Of a DNA stretch of 64,000 nucleotides, positions 1 to 11,989 are shown in pieces. Numbering within the stretch: the stretch's first letter is position 1; the number at the start of each line of letters is the position of its first letter. This DNA comes from Megaustenia siamemsis. Its lineage: Eukaryota > Mollusca > Gastropoda > Stylommatophora > Ariophantidae. Location of the stretch: NCBI GenBank assembly GCA_032433765.1, contig JAVIAB010000124.1, positions 73,891,746 to 73,955,745 of the forward strand. Direction: 5' to 3'. The notes under the pieces were generated by a model that saw nothing but the letters and a program-made list of their open reading frames with translations, was not told where the DNA came from and made no database searches. The translations under genes and the position numbers were made by a program.

Positions 1-495
1 AGTAGTGTGTGTGGAAAAAGAAGGCAGAAGAATTCTTGAATGAAATGATGTCATTGAACAATTAATTTTCCATATGAATAAAATATATTTCCTGTCACTG
101 GGTCTTGCATCAGTCTACATATCAGCTATTGCATGTTGTATGTGAAGTTAGTGTTGTCTTTAATATGAAGAGTTGAGTGACTGGTGAACCTGGGCATGAA
201 AGTAAGAATTCAGACCCTGTAACAGTAAAATGCTGTTAACTTTTCCAGTTAATTGTACCTCCCAACCCTCTTCATTTTATACTTTACCCACATTAATGAT
301 TACTTTTTTCTGATGTTTCTTATATTTGTAAATTGACTTTGTTTTAATATATTTCTAATGGATTCATTGTGAACTGTGCATATGATTTTAAATAGTGCTA
401 ATTTTATATGGTCTCCAGTGATCCACTTGTATACTACAGAAAGAAGAACTTTTTTTCTCTGTACAAAATAATTTCATTGACTCAAATGGTTGCAG
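1..495. other. Intron or upstream sequence of the host gene
   Basis: AT-rich non-coding sequence ending in a splice acceptor (T-rich stretch, then TTGCAG at 490-495). I see no coding exon, repeat or mobile element here. The host gene must continue to the left, because the first exon starts in the middle of a codon. Confidence 0.6.
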
Positions 496-695
496 ATACA
501 CGCTCCTTGCTTATTTGATGATGGCAGAAATGAAACTCTCAGAGTGGACAGTCAAATTTGGCAAGCAAGCATCTGTGGAGGATATGTTGACAGATTATGT
601 TGATTACATTGACAGACAACATATGTTTGATAGTTTTGACAAGGCATACACTGAGACAAAGAGAATAGCAGAGAAGTACAAAGCTGGTGGAACAG
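496..695 (+). CDS. Host exon 1 of the window (spectrin-repeat rod)
   Basis: Starts after TTGCAG with one base completing a codon and ends at AACAG|GTGAG with one base left over (phase 1). It encodes a helical segment including LSEWTVKFGKQASVEDML, then a D/E/Y-rich linker and SFDKAYTETKRIAEKYKAGG. The W in the first helix and the 'SVEDMLTDY' turn fit the end of one spectrin repeat and the start of the next. Its last base joins the first two bases of exon 2 to give an Asp codon, so the splice is frame-consistent. The initiator of the protein is not here. Confidence 0.8.
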
Positions 696-807
696 GTGAG
701 ATGAGAGATCCAGGTCTGTTAATGTTTCTCTAAATTTTGAACTTGAGAAGAACAGTAAAAATGTCTTCTTTGGTTGTGTGCTATAAGATTAATTTTAGTG
801 TGTATCT

Positions 808-1193
808 GTGTTAGTCATGTGTCACATCTTTATGTGTGCATGTTTGGGTTAGTGATATCTCATATCTTTGTGTGCATGATTATGTTAGTAACATCTCATA
901 TCTTTGTGTGTGCATGGCTATGTTAGTCACATCTCATATCTTTGTATGTGCATGTCTATGTTGGTTATATCTCATATCTTTGTGTGCATGTCTATGTTAG
1001 GCATGTGTCATATCTTTGTGTGTGCATGTCCATGTCAGACATATCTCATATCTTTATGTGCATGTCTATGTTAGTCATATGTCATATATATTGATGTGTG
1101 TCAGTGTTAGTCATGCCTCGTATCGCTGTGTGCATGTCTGTGTTTGTCACATCTCATATCTTTGTGTGTGCATGTCTGTGTTAGTCACCTCTA
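808..1193 (+). repeat. Minisatellite, about 38-bp unit, about 10 copies
   Basis: Degenerate tandem repeat whose unit reads roughly GTTAGTCACATCTCATATC followed by TTTGTGTGTGCATGTCTAT. About ten full copies and a partial one differ from each other by substitutions and 2-bp TG length changes. Array copies have no unique spacers. Confidence 0.85.
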
Positions 1194-1195
1194 GT

Positions 1196-1550
1196 GACTC
1201 GGGCAGATGGTGCTCGTAAAACTGGGAGGGCCGACCATCTAAGGGCAGAATCCCCCTACAGAAAAGATCATCTGCTGCCTTGCAGGAAGATTGGGGACAA
1301 TCAAAGGCTAAGGAAAGCTAACCTGAATAAAATGCTGGCTGAAATCGGATGCACTGGGCCACTGGCGCAGAACACAGTGCAACGTTTTAACGGGTGTTCA
1401 ATCAGAGTGGATCTGGCAGACTCTAATTGTGATGTTCTGTCTGTGGGAGCGATCAACACATTTAACCTGACAGCTGACTTCATGTGAGAGTCTGGAATCT
1501 TACTCTGATTGAGTCCTGATCGCAGAGAGAGAGAGAGAGAGAGAGAGAGA
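1196..1550 (+). repeat. Unclassified GC-richer repeat ending in (GA)n
   Basis: This block is more GC-rich than its surroundings, abuts the minisatellite, contains a 97-codon open frame without a recognised domain (1194-1487) and ends in a (GA)14 tract at 1523-1550. It includes phrases such as 'aaaggctaaggaaagctaacctgaa', reminiscent of LINE 5' untranslated regions, but this is weak. It may be a 5' LINE fragment or an unknown interspersed repeat. Confidence 0.35.
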
Positions 1551-2121
1551 TTAATTTTTATTTCTTTTTATATTTATCATTTTTCAAAACATTACATCAT
1601 CATTCATAGGTAAATGAGTTATATTTGGAACTATTGCCAATTTCTATCTCTGTCAGCAAACTGTTTATTAAAAACATTTAAAAAATCTGCCTTCCCATAA
1701 AGTATTTGCATTTCTTTTGCATAATTATTCTGATGATATTCTGTGTGTACAGCTTAAAATTAGTTAATTAGTTCCTCTTGTGCCAAAGACAACACATCAT
1801 CTGATCATATATTCTTTGCAGAATGTCACATTCACCACAGTCTGCCTGAAAGAAACATACAACACACACACAAATATGTATTTAAAATAAAAAAATATAT
1901 ATAATAATTTCAAACGAGAAAATGGGAAGATACATGTCCTCAGTAATTTTAATGTTACTGCCTTGCTGGTATTGTGCCACATGTTCTTCATGGCGTTTAA
2001 TTTTTGATTTGCAATTGCAAATCATCTTTTGATCTCTTTCTGGTAGATCCCATATATTTATAATTTGTTACAATTTCAAGTACTTCTCTGTTGATGATTT
2101 TGAGTTGGCTTTTTGTTTTCT

Positions 2122-2401
2122 CAGGGAGCCGCGATAACTCAGTGGTTAGTGAACTGGACTACAAAGGACAAGGGGTAGGGTTCGATCCCAACCGACGGCT
2201 TCCAGGTTCACCCAACCTTAAATGGGTACCTTATTTTTCTGGGAAAGTAAAGCAGCGCGGGCGTAATACCGACCACATTACCCCAAAAATCATATGTAAA
2301 ATGTATGGTCACTAACACCATATTCCCTATACGCCACTTGGCGTGACGGGGGTACTTTGCTTTTGCTTTTTTTTTTTTTTTTTTTTTTTTTTGTGTTTTT
2401 T
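2122..2401 (+). mobile_element. SINE-1: tRNA-derived SINE with poly(T) tail, nested in RTE-5
   Basis: The head has an A-box-like TAACTCAGTGG (2135-2145) and a perfect B box GGTTCGATCCC (2179-2189), the internal RNA polymerase III promoter of a tRNA. A central part contains 'cttaaatgggtacc' and 'ctgggaaagtaaagcagcg', which looks like a conserved SINE central domain. The tail is a T-run of about 25 (2367-2392). It is flanked by an exact 12-bp direct repeat TTTTTGTTTTCT (2110-2121 and 2402-2413), the target-site duplication. Removing it rejoins the RTE-5 coding sequence. Confidence 0.85.
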
Positions 2402-3273
2402 TTTTTGTTTTCTTAGTGGACATTATCCTAATTTTCTGTATGTTTATAAAGAGGGTTTGCTCATCACTGTGTTTTTAATAATAACCTCAATTGTCTCTTT
2501 TAATCTTTCTTCACTGTTTGAGAGGAGGACTTTGTTATCATTGTATCTGATTTCTGGAATTATGTTGCCATTTATTTATAAAGGGCTGAACTTCACAAAT
2601 TTGTCATTGTTTCTAACATTTCTCATGACGTTCTTATCATAGATGTTGAACAGGTAAGGATGCATCCCTGCTCCAACGCTTTTTTGTACTTCAAACCAGT
2701 TTGATGTTTCGCCCGCTATTCTGATAGCTCCTTGCTGTTTATGATATAGTGATTTGATAAATTGTATTAGGTGTGTTGGAAAGCCCATATCTTTCATGAT
2801 GTACCACAGTTTCTGATGTTATACACAAAGACCTTGCTGTAATCTATGAAGCATGTATGCAGTTTTATGTTGCATTCCCTACACTTCTCAAGGATGTTTC
2901 TCATGTTATAGATGTGGTCCCTTGGTACCTCTACTGTGTCTGAAACCTACTTGAACTATCTATCTATCTTTCGTTCGCCTGAAGTATTGTATATATCTGC
3001 AATGTCATTTCCTGTATAAATATTACTGTCTTTTGTAATTCTTGCAGTGGCCCACATAGTTTTGTCTGTAGTGTTGTATCTATGGGCCAAGGAATTTCCT
3101 CAGTCTACTATATTCAATGCAATCGTGAAGTATATGTTCAGCTGTCTGGGAGGGCCTGTTCACATGTACATGTAGTTGAGGTGCCGATCTTGAATTTTGT
3201 ATACCTGTGACTGTAAAGTCGATTGTGCCCTGTTCTGAGGCGTAAAATGATAACTTGTTCCCATCTATTCATA

Positions 3274-3744
3274 TTATGAAAGGCATCCTGATTTGGGGCT
3301 TGTGGTCCTCATTGATTTGATTATCTGTTTCTTATGATGGTATGTAACTGGTGCATCTCGTTGTGTGCCTGTTGCACCTTCCTTTGCCAACTGATCCACT
3401 TTCCCATTTCCTGGTATTCCACAGTGAGATGGGATCCACTGCAGGGCAACCCTGTGGTGCTTGCAGAGTTCAGTCAATAAGGTCTGCAGATGTGGGAGTT
3501 TTCTGGATTGTAGTGCCTGGAGTACTGATCTTGCATCTGTCAAAAACAATACAGGCTATGGGCTAAGATCATTGTTCAGCAGTTTTTCTATTGCCAACTT
3601 TATTGCTTGAATTTCTGCATCATAATTGTGACAATATTTCCTTGTTGCTATTTTATTCATATCACTAGTTTTATTTGGGTACTCTATGTATGCACCTCCT
3701 CCCCCATTCTTTACTGCATTATGTGCTGATCCATCTGTGTACAC
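3274..3744 (-). pseudogene. NLR-A RNase H domain
   Basis: Two overlapping frames encode a type I RNase H. YTDGSAHN carries the first Asp, DAEIQAIKLA the Glu, FLTDARSVLQAL the second Asp, and WIPSHCGIPGN..VDQLAKEGA the His/Asp end. All four acidic catalytic positions are visible, but a stop after 'NDLSP' splits the domain near 3556. RNase H removes the RNA strand during target-primed reverse transcription in this LINE group. Confidence 0.85.
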
Positions 3745-4598
3745 ACAAATCCATAGGTCTTGTGGGTATTCTTCATCCCAGAAACTGAGAGTTATTGTTT
3801 TACGCTGTATACTAATCTGTTCCTCCTTTTCAAATATTCCTTTAATTTCTCTCCGTATTTATATTGACAATCCTGATTCCTCTGTTCACGGAATCTGTTC
3901 TGGTATAGGGTGTAGGGGGTTAACAACTCTTGGTATGTCTTGTATTTGTTTACAAATTTGTTTGACTTGGTGGATAAAACTGCTTCACTTAAGCCATCAC
4001 AATGCACGATTTTGGAATCAGTCCTTCACTGGATGTCTCGTCGCGCGTGAAAATTTGTCGGCCTGTATCAGAACCTTTGTGTCCCTCCATTCTCTCAGTG
4101 CTGGTATCCTCCACAATTTCTCCATCTCCAAAATTGGTGTTTATTTCATTGCACCTGTGATGACCCTAAGTGCCTGGTTTTGTACTTTATCCAGCTCTTG
4201 CAGCATGGTGTTTTATGCTGAGCAGCGTGCAGACGATCCATATTCTAAATATGGGCGTATACTCTGTTGGTAAACTTTACTGAGTATTCTCCCCACTTGC
4301 ACCCCATGCGGTTCCACACAGCTTACTTAGAATAGCCAACTTCCTCCTTGCTTTTTGGGTTGCCTTATTTATCTGCTGTTTTCAAGATAGTTTGTTGTCA
4401 AATTTAACTCCGAGATACATAGCTTGTATGTCTTCTTTCGCAGGCTCATTGTTTATGTAGATGGCTCCTGCATTTTGTCTTGGGGAAAGAGTGAACAGTG
4501 TAGTACTGCATATGTCTGTACTGATGCTAATACACCATCTATTTGTCCATGAGTTCAGTGCATTCATAGCTCTTTGCAACAAATTGGAGGTCACTGTT

Positions 4599-5042
4599 TC
4601 ATACTTCTGTGCACCACATTACCAAGTCATCTGCATACATTGCCACTTTGATACCATGTGGTAGTTCAGTAACTAGGTCATTGATGTAGACTAGAAAAAG
4701 TGTTGGAGCTAGTACCCCTCCCTGTGGGATGCCCTGATGCAGTAGGACCTTCTTACTTTTAAGACCATCCAGTTGCACTTTGACTCTCCTGTTATGCAGG
4801 TGTGCTTTAACCCATTTGTACATTCTGCCATTTACTCTGTAATTTCTCAGTTTCTTCAAAAGCCCTTCCTTCCATACCTCATCAAATGGTTTCTTCAGAT
4901 CTATCCATGCTGCTAGAACCAGTTTCATTTCTTGGAACACATCCTCAATTTCCTGGAAAAGATAGGTTGCCTGATCTTTTGGGAGAGTAACACTGTCTAA
5001 AGCCTGCTTGCTGTGAGACAAGGAGGTTTTTTTACTTTCCAC
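4599..5042 (-). pseudogene. NLR-A reverse transcriptase core
   Basis: An open frame of about 147 codons carrying RT motifs in order: WIDLKKPFDEVW (the first catalytic Asp motif), HLHNRRVKVQLDGLKS, HQGIPQGGVLAPTLFLVYIN, and MYADDLVMW, the catalytic YADD box. The frame then breaks; thumb-like sequence with MNALNSWTNRW and AMYLGVKFDNKLS follows at 4594-4382. Upstream RT motif SHRPISLTSC is split by the insertion at 5117-5704 and reads continuously once that is removed. The gene is fragmented and cannot make a full protein. Confidence 0.85.
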
Positions 5043-5116
5043 TTACCACTGCAGCCTGAGATTGATTATACGTTCCATTGTTTACACAAACAGCTTGTAA
5101 GGCTGATTGGTCTATG

Positions 5117-5704
5117 AATCAATTCAGAGGAAGAGGTATGTTTACAGCACTCGGAAAAAATGACAAATAATCAACAACAGAAAAAAATATGGACCAAGGC
5201 AGGATCGAACCCGTACTCAGTGGCACAGTGCCTTGCCACGAAAAGTCAAACGCTAGGGAACACTGCCATTCAGCTAACTAAAAAATTAGCTTCGTAGGCA
5301 ATGTTCTTTCGCGAAGGCTTTCCCATGACTATAGCATAAGGCTGCGATCACAGCTCGGAAATATTCTTCCTGTTAAGACAAGTATCTCCCGGATAGGGTA
5401 GGGCTGAATACTTGCGTTGCAGACAAACATTTAGGACGAAACAGCACGAATAGTAGTTTCCAGTGGTTAAGACTGGAGACAAATAATAATAAATGAATAT
5501 TATTATAGAGGGAAACCTGTGATCGCAGCCTTATGCTATAGTCATGGGAAAGCCTTCGCGAAAGAACATTGCCTACGAAGCTAATTTTTTAGTTAGCTGA
5601 GTGGCAGTGTTCCCTAGCGTTTGGCTTTTCGTGGCAAACACGAAACATTGCCTCGGATGTTTCCCTCTATACAGTAATAATATTCATTTATTATTATTTG
5701 TCTC
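5117..5704. mobile_element. TLF copy 1: head-to-head inverted tRNA-like element
   Basis: A minus-oriented copy (about 5140-5510) is followed by a shorter plus-oriented copy (about 5515-5704) of the same sequence. Both share segments such as CTTATGCTATAGTCATGGGA and GCTAATTTTTTAGTTAGCTG in opposite orientations. The full copy includes a tRNA-like B box (on the minus strand GGGTTCGATCC) and an A-box-like TTAGCTGAATGG. The plus end finishes ATTTATTATTATTTGTCTC. An exact 14-bp TSD, CTGATTGGTCTATG, lies at 5103-5116 and 5705-5718. Removing the insert restores the NLR-A reading frame. A second insertion of the family lies at 44691-46017. Confidence 0.85.
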
Positions 5705-6989
5705 CTGATTGGTCTATGGCTGGATGTCATTGAACCATCTTTTCCTGGCTTTAGTAATGGTATCATAATTGCTTCTCACCATGCCTGTGGCACTCTACCT
5801 GTGACCCAGCAAATATTGTAGATCTACGGTAGCTTTGCTTTAGCTGCAATTCCCAAGTTCTTAATAATTTTATTGGACATTCCATCACTGACTGGTGACT
5901 TTTTAATTTTTAATTTGGATATTGCCAGCTCTAGCTCTCTTTGTGTAATGAGTATTTCCATGACTTCGTGTATGATCCCTTCTTGTCTTGCATTTTCTTG
6001 CTTTAAGCGGGTCTCTTGTCGTTTCTCTAGGCTAATTTCAATATTATTGTCATTTGCTTAAACTATAATGAAGTTCTTGTTCTAATTTTCTTGCTCTCCT
6101 GTTCATGATGATCTGCAAGAATATTTTGCTGGCATGGCTTATTAGGGTAATAGTTCTGTAGTTGGAACACAGCTTCATATTTACTTTCTTAGTATTGGGG
6201 ATGTACACTGATCTTTTCCAGGCTTTTGGTCAGTTTGCTTTTTCACACACAGTGTTCTTTCCAGATCTTCACGCACACAGTGCATGGTAAATACGAATGC
6301 TGGCCTCCCCTCCAACTTGGTTGAATTCAGCCTGAATATCATCACTTCCTGGTGACTTCCCTATATTCAGATTTTTTATTGTGAAAAGATCTTCATCTAG
6401 CATAGGTTCTGGTTCTTTTTCTTCACTTTCTATTAATATATGTGAGCTTTTTTTTAAGTAGCTTCATACATTACTGTGCAGTAATCACTCCATTTTTCAA
6501 TATATCCTTTCTTTATGTTTGTGTGTGTCCAATGTGGTCATTAATTACTGGAAATGATGGTCTAAAATTTCCTGCTATCATTCTAATTTCTCTGAACATT
6601 TCTCACTCTCCCCTTTGCTGATAGAGCTCTTCAGTTCTGCCACTGGCATTTATAATACATAATTTTTTTTATCTCTTCTGATCTCTGTTCTAACTGCTTT
6701 TGTGTATTTTCTGTATTCATCACTGTTTTGCTTTGCTCCTATTTGCTTCAGGTTTCTTCTTTCATCTAAAAGGGTCAGTGTTTTGTCTGAGATGTTATTT
6801 TGCTTCTTGTTTGCTTTTCTAGGGATGATGTTTTGTGCTGATGACATGAGAATATCTCTTGCATGTGTGGCTGGCTCGTCTGGTGATATGTCTTCTCATA
6901 CTGCCTTCAACAAATCAAATTTGTTTTTAACTTTCTTAAACTATATTATGATACTCTCGCAAAAGTCCCTAGAATCTCTTTGCACTTGA

Positions 6990-9900
6990 GGAGAATGTAA
7001 TTTTCAGCAGACACTTTAATGTTAGAGGCAACCAGTGGGGTAACATCATAACCAACAAGCAGGGAGAAGACTTAGAGGATGCATTGGTGTTGACCAATTT
7101 AGTTGTGCTTGAACAATGGAAGAGCAACCAGAAGGGCTACTCGAGCTGAGGACTCTGATAGTGTCATAGGCCTTGCACTGGTGTCTACCACCTTTGCTTC
7201 TGTAAGCAGGTGGGGTGTACTGGGATTATATGGAAGTGATCACTTCCCATGTGTAATCCTAAATGAGAAGGGCAGAAATAGAAGCCAGAAAAACAAGCTC
7301 AACATCTCCCATTATGAGAGCACAGAACAGGGCATCATTGGCAAAATTAGACATAGCAAGCAAAGTGTCCCTCGCAGGAGGCAGGAGAGACGGATGCAGC
7401 CACTAAGGTGGAATGAAGAGATTAAGGAAGCATAGCAGAACAAATTACAAGCAGCCAAGACATGTCAGAAAGCCTGAAAGAATGGAAGAACACAACCTGA
7501 AGAAGAGTCTGAAAGATGATAGTTGATCAGAAGATGATGCACTTTAAACTCTAAACTGAGTGCTAAGAAGACTATGAATGTCAAGTGGGATGATTTCTGC
7601 ATAAAAGTGTTCTCAGAAAAATCTGCTGCCACATTCTGGCACCTTTATCAAAGGATGAATGACACATCACAGTGCAGAGGCATCCCAGACTTCTAGACCA
7701 CAGGCCAAATCTGATGAGAGGAAAGGCAAGGCCCTGCTTGCTCGCTACTTTGCGAAGACTGACCAAATAAATGAGGCTGTAAGAGTGGAGGAGGATTAAG
7801 GGGTCACTCAAGGAATTATGTGAGGAGGTAGTGCTGGGAGAAGAACTTACAATTACAATCAATGCCTTGCGCACAAAATTTAGAAGGTCATGCAACAGAG
7901 CTCCTGGTCCAAATGGTGTTCTTTATAATGATATAAGCAATTTAGCTAATAACGACTTGGAGGAACTGGCCGAAGTGTTTAATGCTATCGTTTAGATTGG
8001 CCAGTTTAAGAATGACTTGGCACTTTTGAGCTCGACTAGCCCAAGTTAAAATTGAATGACTCTAAAATATTTCTGGTCAAATAGGCCTCCAGATCAATGT
8101 AACCAAAATGAAAGTCTTTGATATTACCAACTATATTATATTATTTCTGATATAACAACAATTAACAATGACATTTTACAAAAATATGCAAATTGTATCT
8201 ACCTAGGTAGCAAAATGTCCAGAGATGGAAACATAACATCAGAAATCATGCCATGCATTGCACTAGCATCAAATGTTTTCAACAAACTGATGAAATCTGG
8301 AGATCCATAGTTCTCAGTAAATGAACAAAATTTAACCTGTTCAATGCCTGTAGGATACCAGTGTTAACATGTGGATATGAAAATTGGAAATCCACGAAGA
8401 CTTTAGATAGGAAATTAAATGCTTTTGAGAACAAATGACTTCATAGGATCTCAAACATAAGCTGGAAAGAATATATTTCAAATGAACAGAAAAGAGATGA
8501 ATCAAAACAAGAATACATGTTGTGCTTTATAAGAAGAAGGCGTTGGAAATACATTGGTCATGTGCTGAGAATCAATGAAGTATGACTTCCCCATCGAGCA
8601 TTTTTGTGAAAACAATCTAGTAAAAGAAAACAAGGCAGAACAATAGAATCGCTACACAGAACAATTACTAGGGAAGGCTCAACCATGGGACTAAGAACAG
8701 AACTACAAGAACTAGCAGCAAATTGTCTATCATGTAGCACTATGAATTCTGCCATATGTGCCTTTGGCCTGAGAAAAATGAATGAAATGAAGATTAAGGA
8801 GGAGTGGCTACATAGTTACCTCTGCCGAACCAAAAACAAAGATCACTCTCAGATCAGTGCATACAATAGAATCATCATGATACAGAACACTGCTGGCAAG
8901 CTCCTGGAGAAAATGGATGCCTGTATACTCACTTATGACCTTAAACGGATATGTGCCTTCTCACCCACACTTGGAGGTTATAGATATAACAAAAAGACAT
9001 GGCTCAATGCTTCAAATTCGCCTATGACGTCTTTGAAGGATTCCACAGATGAGAGGAGACATGTGCAGCTGCATTAGATTTGAAAGATGCATACAACATA
9101 GTACAATTTGAGTACCTCATGCACATGCTCCTCATACTGGCAGTGCACCTCTTCCTCATCAGATGGATTAACACTGAAACATTGGTGTTTTGAATTGGGC
9201 TGATGATGTGATCAGGAACAAGTTGATGACATAAATAGGAGTTAAGTTTGATCACAGTTTGTGTTTTAGGTACCATGTCAACAATATGATAATAAAAGCC
9301 TGCAAAGGACTAGTCACTTTGAAGGTCATGGCAGCTGACAATACTGAGCAGGGGCTACTTACATTTCAGTTCCAGGGACTGGTCTAACCAAAAAAAAAAT
9401 TTAGTATGCCCTAGCTATCCTCACTATCAGTACTATGCAGATCGACACCCTGGAGAAAGTATAAAAATGAAGAGATGAACATTATCTTGGAGTGTATGAG
9501 AGTCACTGCCTATGTAACAATAAGGCATCTTCTTGATTTTCTAACCATGAATGGCAGGATCAAGATCTGTAAGGCGAGAGCATACCTTAAGATAAGTGCT
9601 GATAAAGAGCATCCATTGCTGTAAAAGCTTGACACAGGGAAAAGTGAAAGGCTAAAAATAGACAAATCATAGGTGGGCCACACAGAAGATGTCATCAAAC
9701 AGGTCTGTGAGTTTACCATTGTCAACACTGGTGAGGAGTGGATACTAGTGTCTACATAATTTTGGGGTACATTCTAATGTATTGTCACACTGAACAGGAA
9801 GTGCATTGGAATACCGGTCAATATGGTGGATAGGTGGCAAGGAATATTAAGGCTCAGTCTAAAAAGTGTTCCTTGTTGTAGTTTCCTCATATTCCAAGTC

Positions 9901-10985
9901 TTGAAATGCTTGCTGCCGGTGCTACTGAGTTAGTGCTTTGTGCACACTGCGAGCTGTGTTTTTCATCCAGATCGTGTTTCGATATTCCGATTCCTTATAA
10001 TGAGTGATGATATCATATGACGAAGGACAGTTCAGTTGCGTTCACTTTCAGTGCCACTTGGCCTTATGTCTTTTGGCGTGTGCTGTAGCTGCTATGATGG
10101 GGACTGTAGCTGCCTTTCTTTGTTTCGATTCTTCAATGAGATGAGTTTTAATTTGGATGATTCAACATTCATGGGCTGTTGAGCAATTATGGATTTTAAT
10201 TTGGTTGTAGTGGTACTGGTGCCTTCAACTAACCATAGCCATAACCAAGAAATGCAGGGAGCAGGATCCAGTTGTGTTGATATGGAGGTCAAAGCTCTCA
10301 TCTTGAACAATATTGACGAGGAAGATGCAGTCATCTATACAAATTGATCCGTAATATGACACCAAAGGAGTGCGTTGGCATTTGCAGCATGTTTTGCAGG
10401 CATGAATAGTCAAAGAAGACAGTGATGCATATGTTATGACATGAGTAGCATGATGGTGAAGGTGATGGCAGCGACCAGGGCATACATCCTGTTGGAGTCA
10501 CAAGACTGACCCACGCCTGTATACTAAGTGCTTCAATGAGCATGATATGAAAAGTGGAGGTAGGTTCTGCATGCAGGTAGTGCGTCCAGTCATTACAGAA
10601 ATCAAGATTATGCAGTCACCTTTGTCTATGTATCTGGACATGTGGGAGTATGGGGAAATAAAAGAGTGGATAAGCTGGCTAGCTGTGCTGTTGTTCAAGA
10701 CTGTCAACTAATGGATCAGGCGGATGTCATTAATGCCCTCTGAGATGCAGGAAGGGCACAAGACTTTGACAACCATGAGTCCATGTCTCTCTTTCGGATG
10801 AAATAGATGGGAATAAAGATAGGTACATGCAGAAAAGAGAGGCTTAGTGAGTGCATAAAAGAACTTATCAACCAACACACAGCTAGAATCACTGGATGTG
10901 GCGGAACATACTAAGGAGGTGATCTAAGCACCTATGGACATATTTTGAATGCAATGATGATGACCCACAAATAATTCAAAAACTC
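6990..10985 (+). mobile_element. NLR-B copy 1: Nimb/I-like LINE with endonuclease, RT and RNase H
   Basis: Plus-strand decayed LINE. An APE-type endonuclease part (about 7000-7440) has ITNKQGEDLEDAL and GLYGSDHFPCVI. The RT entry with APGPNGVLYNDI (about 7895) precedes a nested RTE fragment (8026-8792). RT/thumb remnants with GVKFDHSLCFRYHVNN follow at about 9240-9290. RNase H remnants run from about 10300 to 10740, ending in YVSGHVGVWGNKRVDKLASC. The tail about 10850-10985 matches the other copies and ends near AATAATTCAAAAACTC. Stops and indels are everywhere. The clade is inferred from the order EN-RT-RNase H. Confidence 0.7.
8026..8792 (+). mobile_element. 5'-truncated RTE fragment nested in NLR-B copy 1
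   Basis: It encodes only the C-terminal part of an RTE protein: CIYLGSKMSRDGNITSEI, IPVLTCGYENWKSTKTLDRK, FENK and RRRRWKYIGHVLRINEV. It interrupts NLR-B where copy 2 (16355-19370, minus) is continuous. Flanks 'gtttaagaatgacttggcac' (left) and 'gattaaggaggagtggctac' (right) look like a diverged duplication of the same target. Many stops. Confidence 0.65.
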
Positions 10986-11129
10986 AATAATACGTGGAAT
11001 AAAATATGCACCTGATTGTTTTGAAAATCTATCAGGATTCATAATTTAGAGATTAACATTACAATTTTTCATCTTTCATTTTCCTCTTTTTTTCATATTT
11101 TAAATACCCACCCAATGATTTTGTGTCAT
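10986..11129. other. Short spacer between NLR-B copy 1 and RTE-4
   Basis: AT-rich sequence with no recognisable gene or repeat. The exact ends of both flanking LINEs are unclear here. Confidence 0.4.
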
Positions 11130-11512
11130 ACAAATATTATTTCCAGGTTGTGCAATACTCCTTCTTTAATTTGATTTATGATATCTTCTTCTTTTCTTCC
11201 TCATTTGCCTTTCAGCGTTGAGGGAAGATATAATTTGCGGTCTTTTGCTCTTCTGTTTGCTTCTGCTGCTGTTATGTTTCCTAGTGCTTTTAATATTTCA
11301 TCGATCAATCTTTTTCGGGATCGACCCTTGGGTCTGGTATTCTTGCAACATTTATTGAGGGCTCATTGTGTTGTGTTTTGATCACTCTGCCTTGTCACAT
11401 GGCCAAACCATTTTATCTGTTGTTTCTTTATACATTCTATGGCAGGGGCTATTCCTAGCTTTTTTCTCAGTTCTTCATTTCTGATCTTGTCTCTTAGGCT
11501 GTTTCCTGTCAT

Positions 11513-11989
11513 TCATCTGACACATTTCATCTCAGTAGAGATTATTTTTCTTATTGTTCTTGCATCTAAGGTCCAGAACTGGCATTGGAAGATTGTATTG
11601 TAGAGTGCCTGTTTTGACTCTAGCGTTATTTCCTTGTTGGACAGTAGTGGTGATAGCTGTCCAATGATTTGACAAGCTTTGTTGTATCTTGAGTCTATCT
11701 CTGCTGTTTGTGAATTGTCAGTTGTCACTAAACTTCCTAGGTATTTAAATTTCTCTACTTGTTTTAGTTGCCTGCCTTCTATAGTTATGTTGATGTTCTG
11801 TTTATTTTTGGCGACATTCATGACTTTTGTTTTGTTGATGTTGATTTTCATGTTGTATTTTGTGCCTATGCTGTTGAGTCTATTTAAGTGTTCTTGTAGG
11901 TCTTCTATTTTTTCATGTATTAGTGCCTGATCACTGCAAATAAAAGCTTGTTGATCTCCTCTGTCTCTGGTGGGTTGGCTAGCTTGCAT
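11513..11989 (-). pseudogene. RTE-4 RT thumb/C-terminal region
   Basis: A 158-codon open frame with the RTE-typical order: EDLQEHLNRLNSIGTKYNMK, INKTKVM, IEGRQLKQVEKFKYLGSLVT, then the helix-rich 'LLSNKEITLESKQALYN' stretch. It lies downstream of the RT palm. The frame continues imperfectly to about 11170 with a terminal RPKGRSRKR basic segment. It is a fragment of the LINE polyprotein. Confidence 0.75.

Larger units (their letters stand above)
2960..6056 (-). mobile_element. NLR-A copy 1: RNase H-bearing non-LTR retrotransposon
   Basis: This minus-strand LINE has an RT (about 6050-4380) followed by RNase H (about 3745-3280) and a C-terminal region containing RLRTGHNRLYSHRYTKFKIG (about 3240-3170), an order typical of the I/Nimb/R1/Tad assemblage. 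Its 3' end carries a GATA-type tail ('agatagatag'). It sits in RTE-5, flanked by an imperfect 10-bp duplication, CTTGAACTAT (2950-2959) and CTTAAACTAT (6057-6066). The endonuclease end is missing, so it is 5' truncated. It is itself interrupted by the inverted tRNA-like element at 5117-5704. Confidence 0.75.
1860..6990 (-). mobile_element. RTE-5: decayed RTE-clade LINE, split by two insertions
   Basis: Read on the minus strand from about 6990, the pieces give a linker region, a reverse-transcriptase (RT) block with NYRTITLISHASKIFLQII near 6150, then, after a 3.1 kb insertion, VGFRHSRGT at about 2930, FIDYSK, and MGFPTHLIQFIKSLYHKQQG at about 2790. A degraded YADD box reads YNDN near 2560. 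A second interruption (SINE-1) precedes EIVTNYKYMGST at about 2060 and FNAMKNMWHN-like residues near 1990. The order and motifs are those of RTE/BovB-type LINE proteins. Many stops show it is long dead. The left limit is uncertain. Confidence 0.7.

Noticed and set aside
808..1193. Regular repeats with spaced units, considered as a CRISPR array
   Set aside because: Units are variable and directly adjacent without unique spacers; the genome is eukaryotic. It is a minisatellite.
11679..11930. Plus-strand frame of 83 codons rich in L/F/C
   Set aside because: Antisense shadow of the RTE-4 thumb region.
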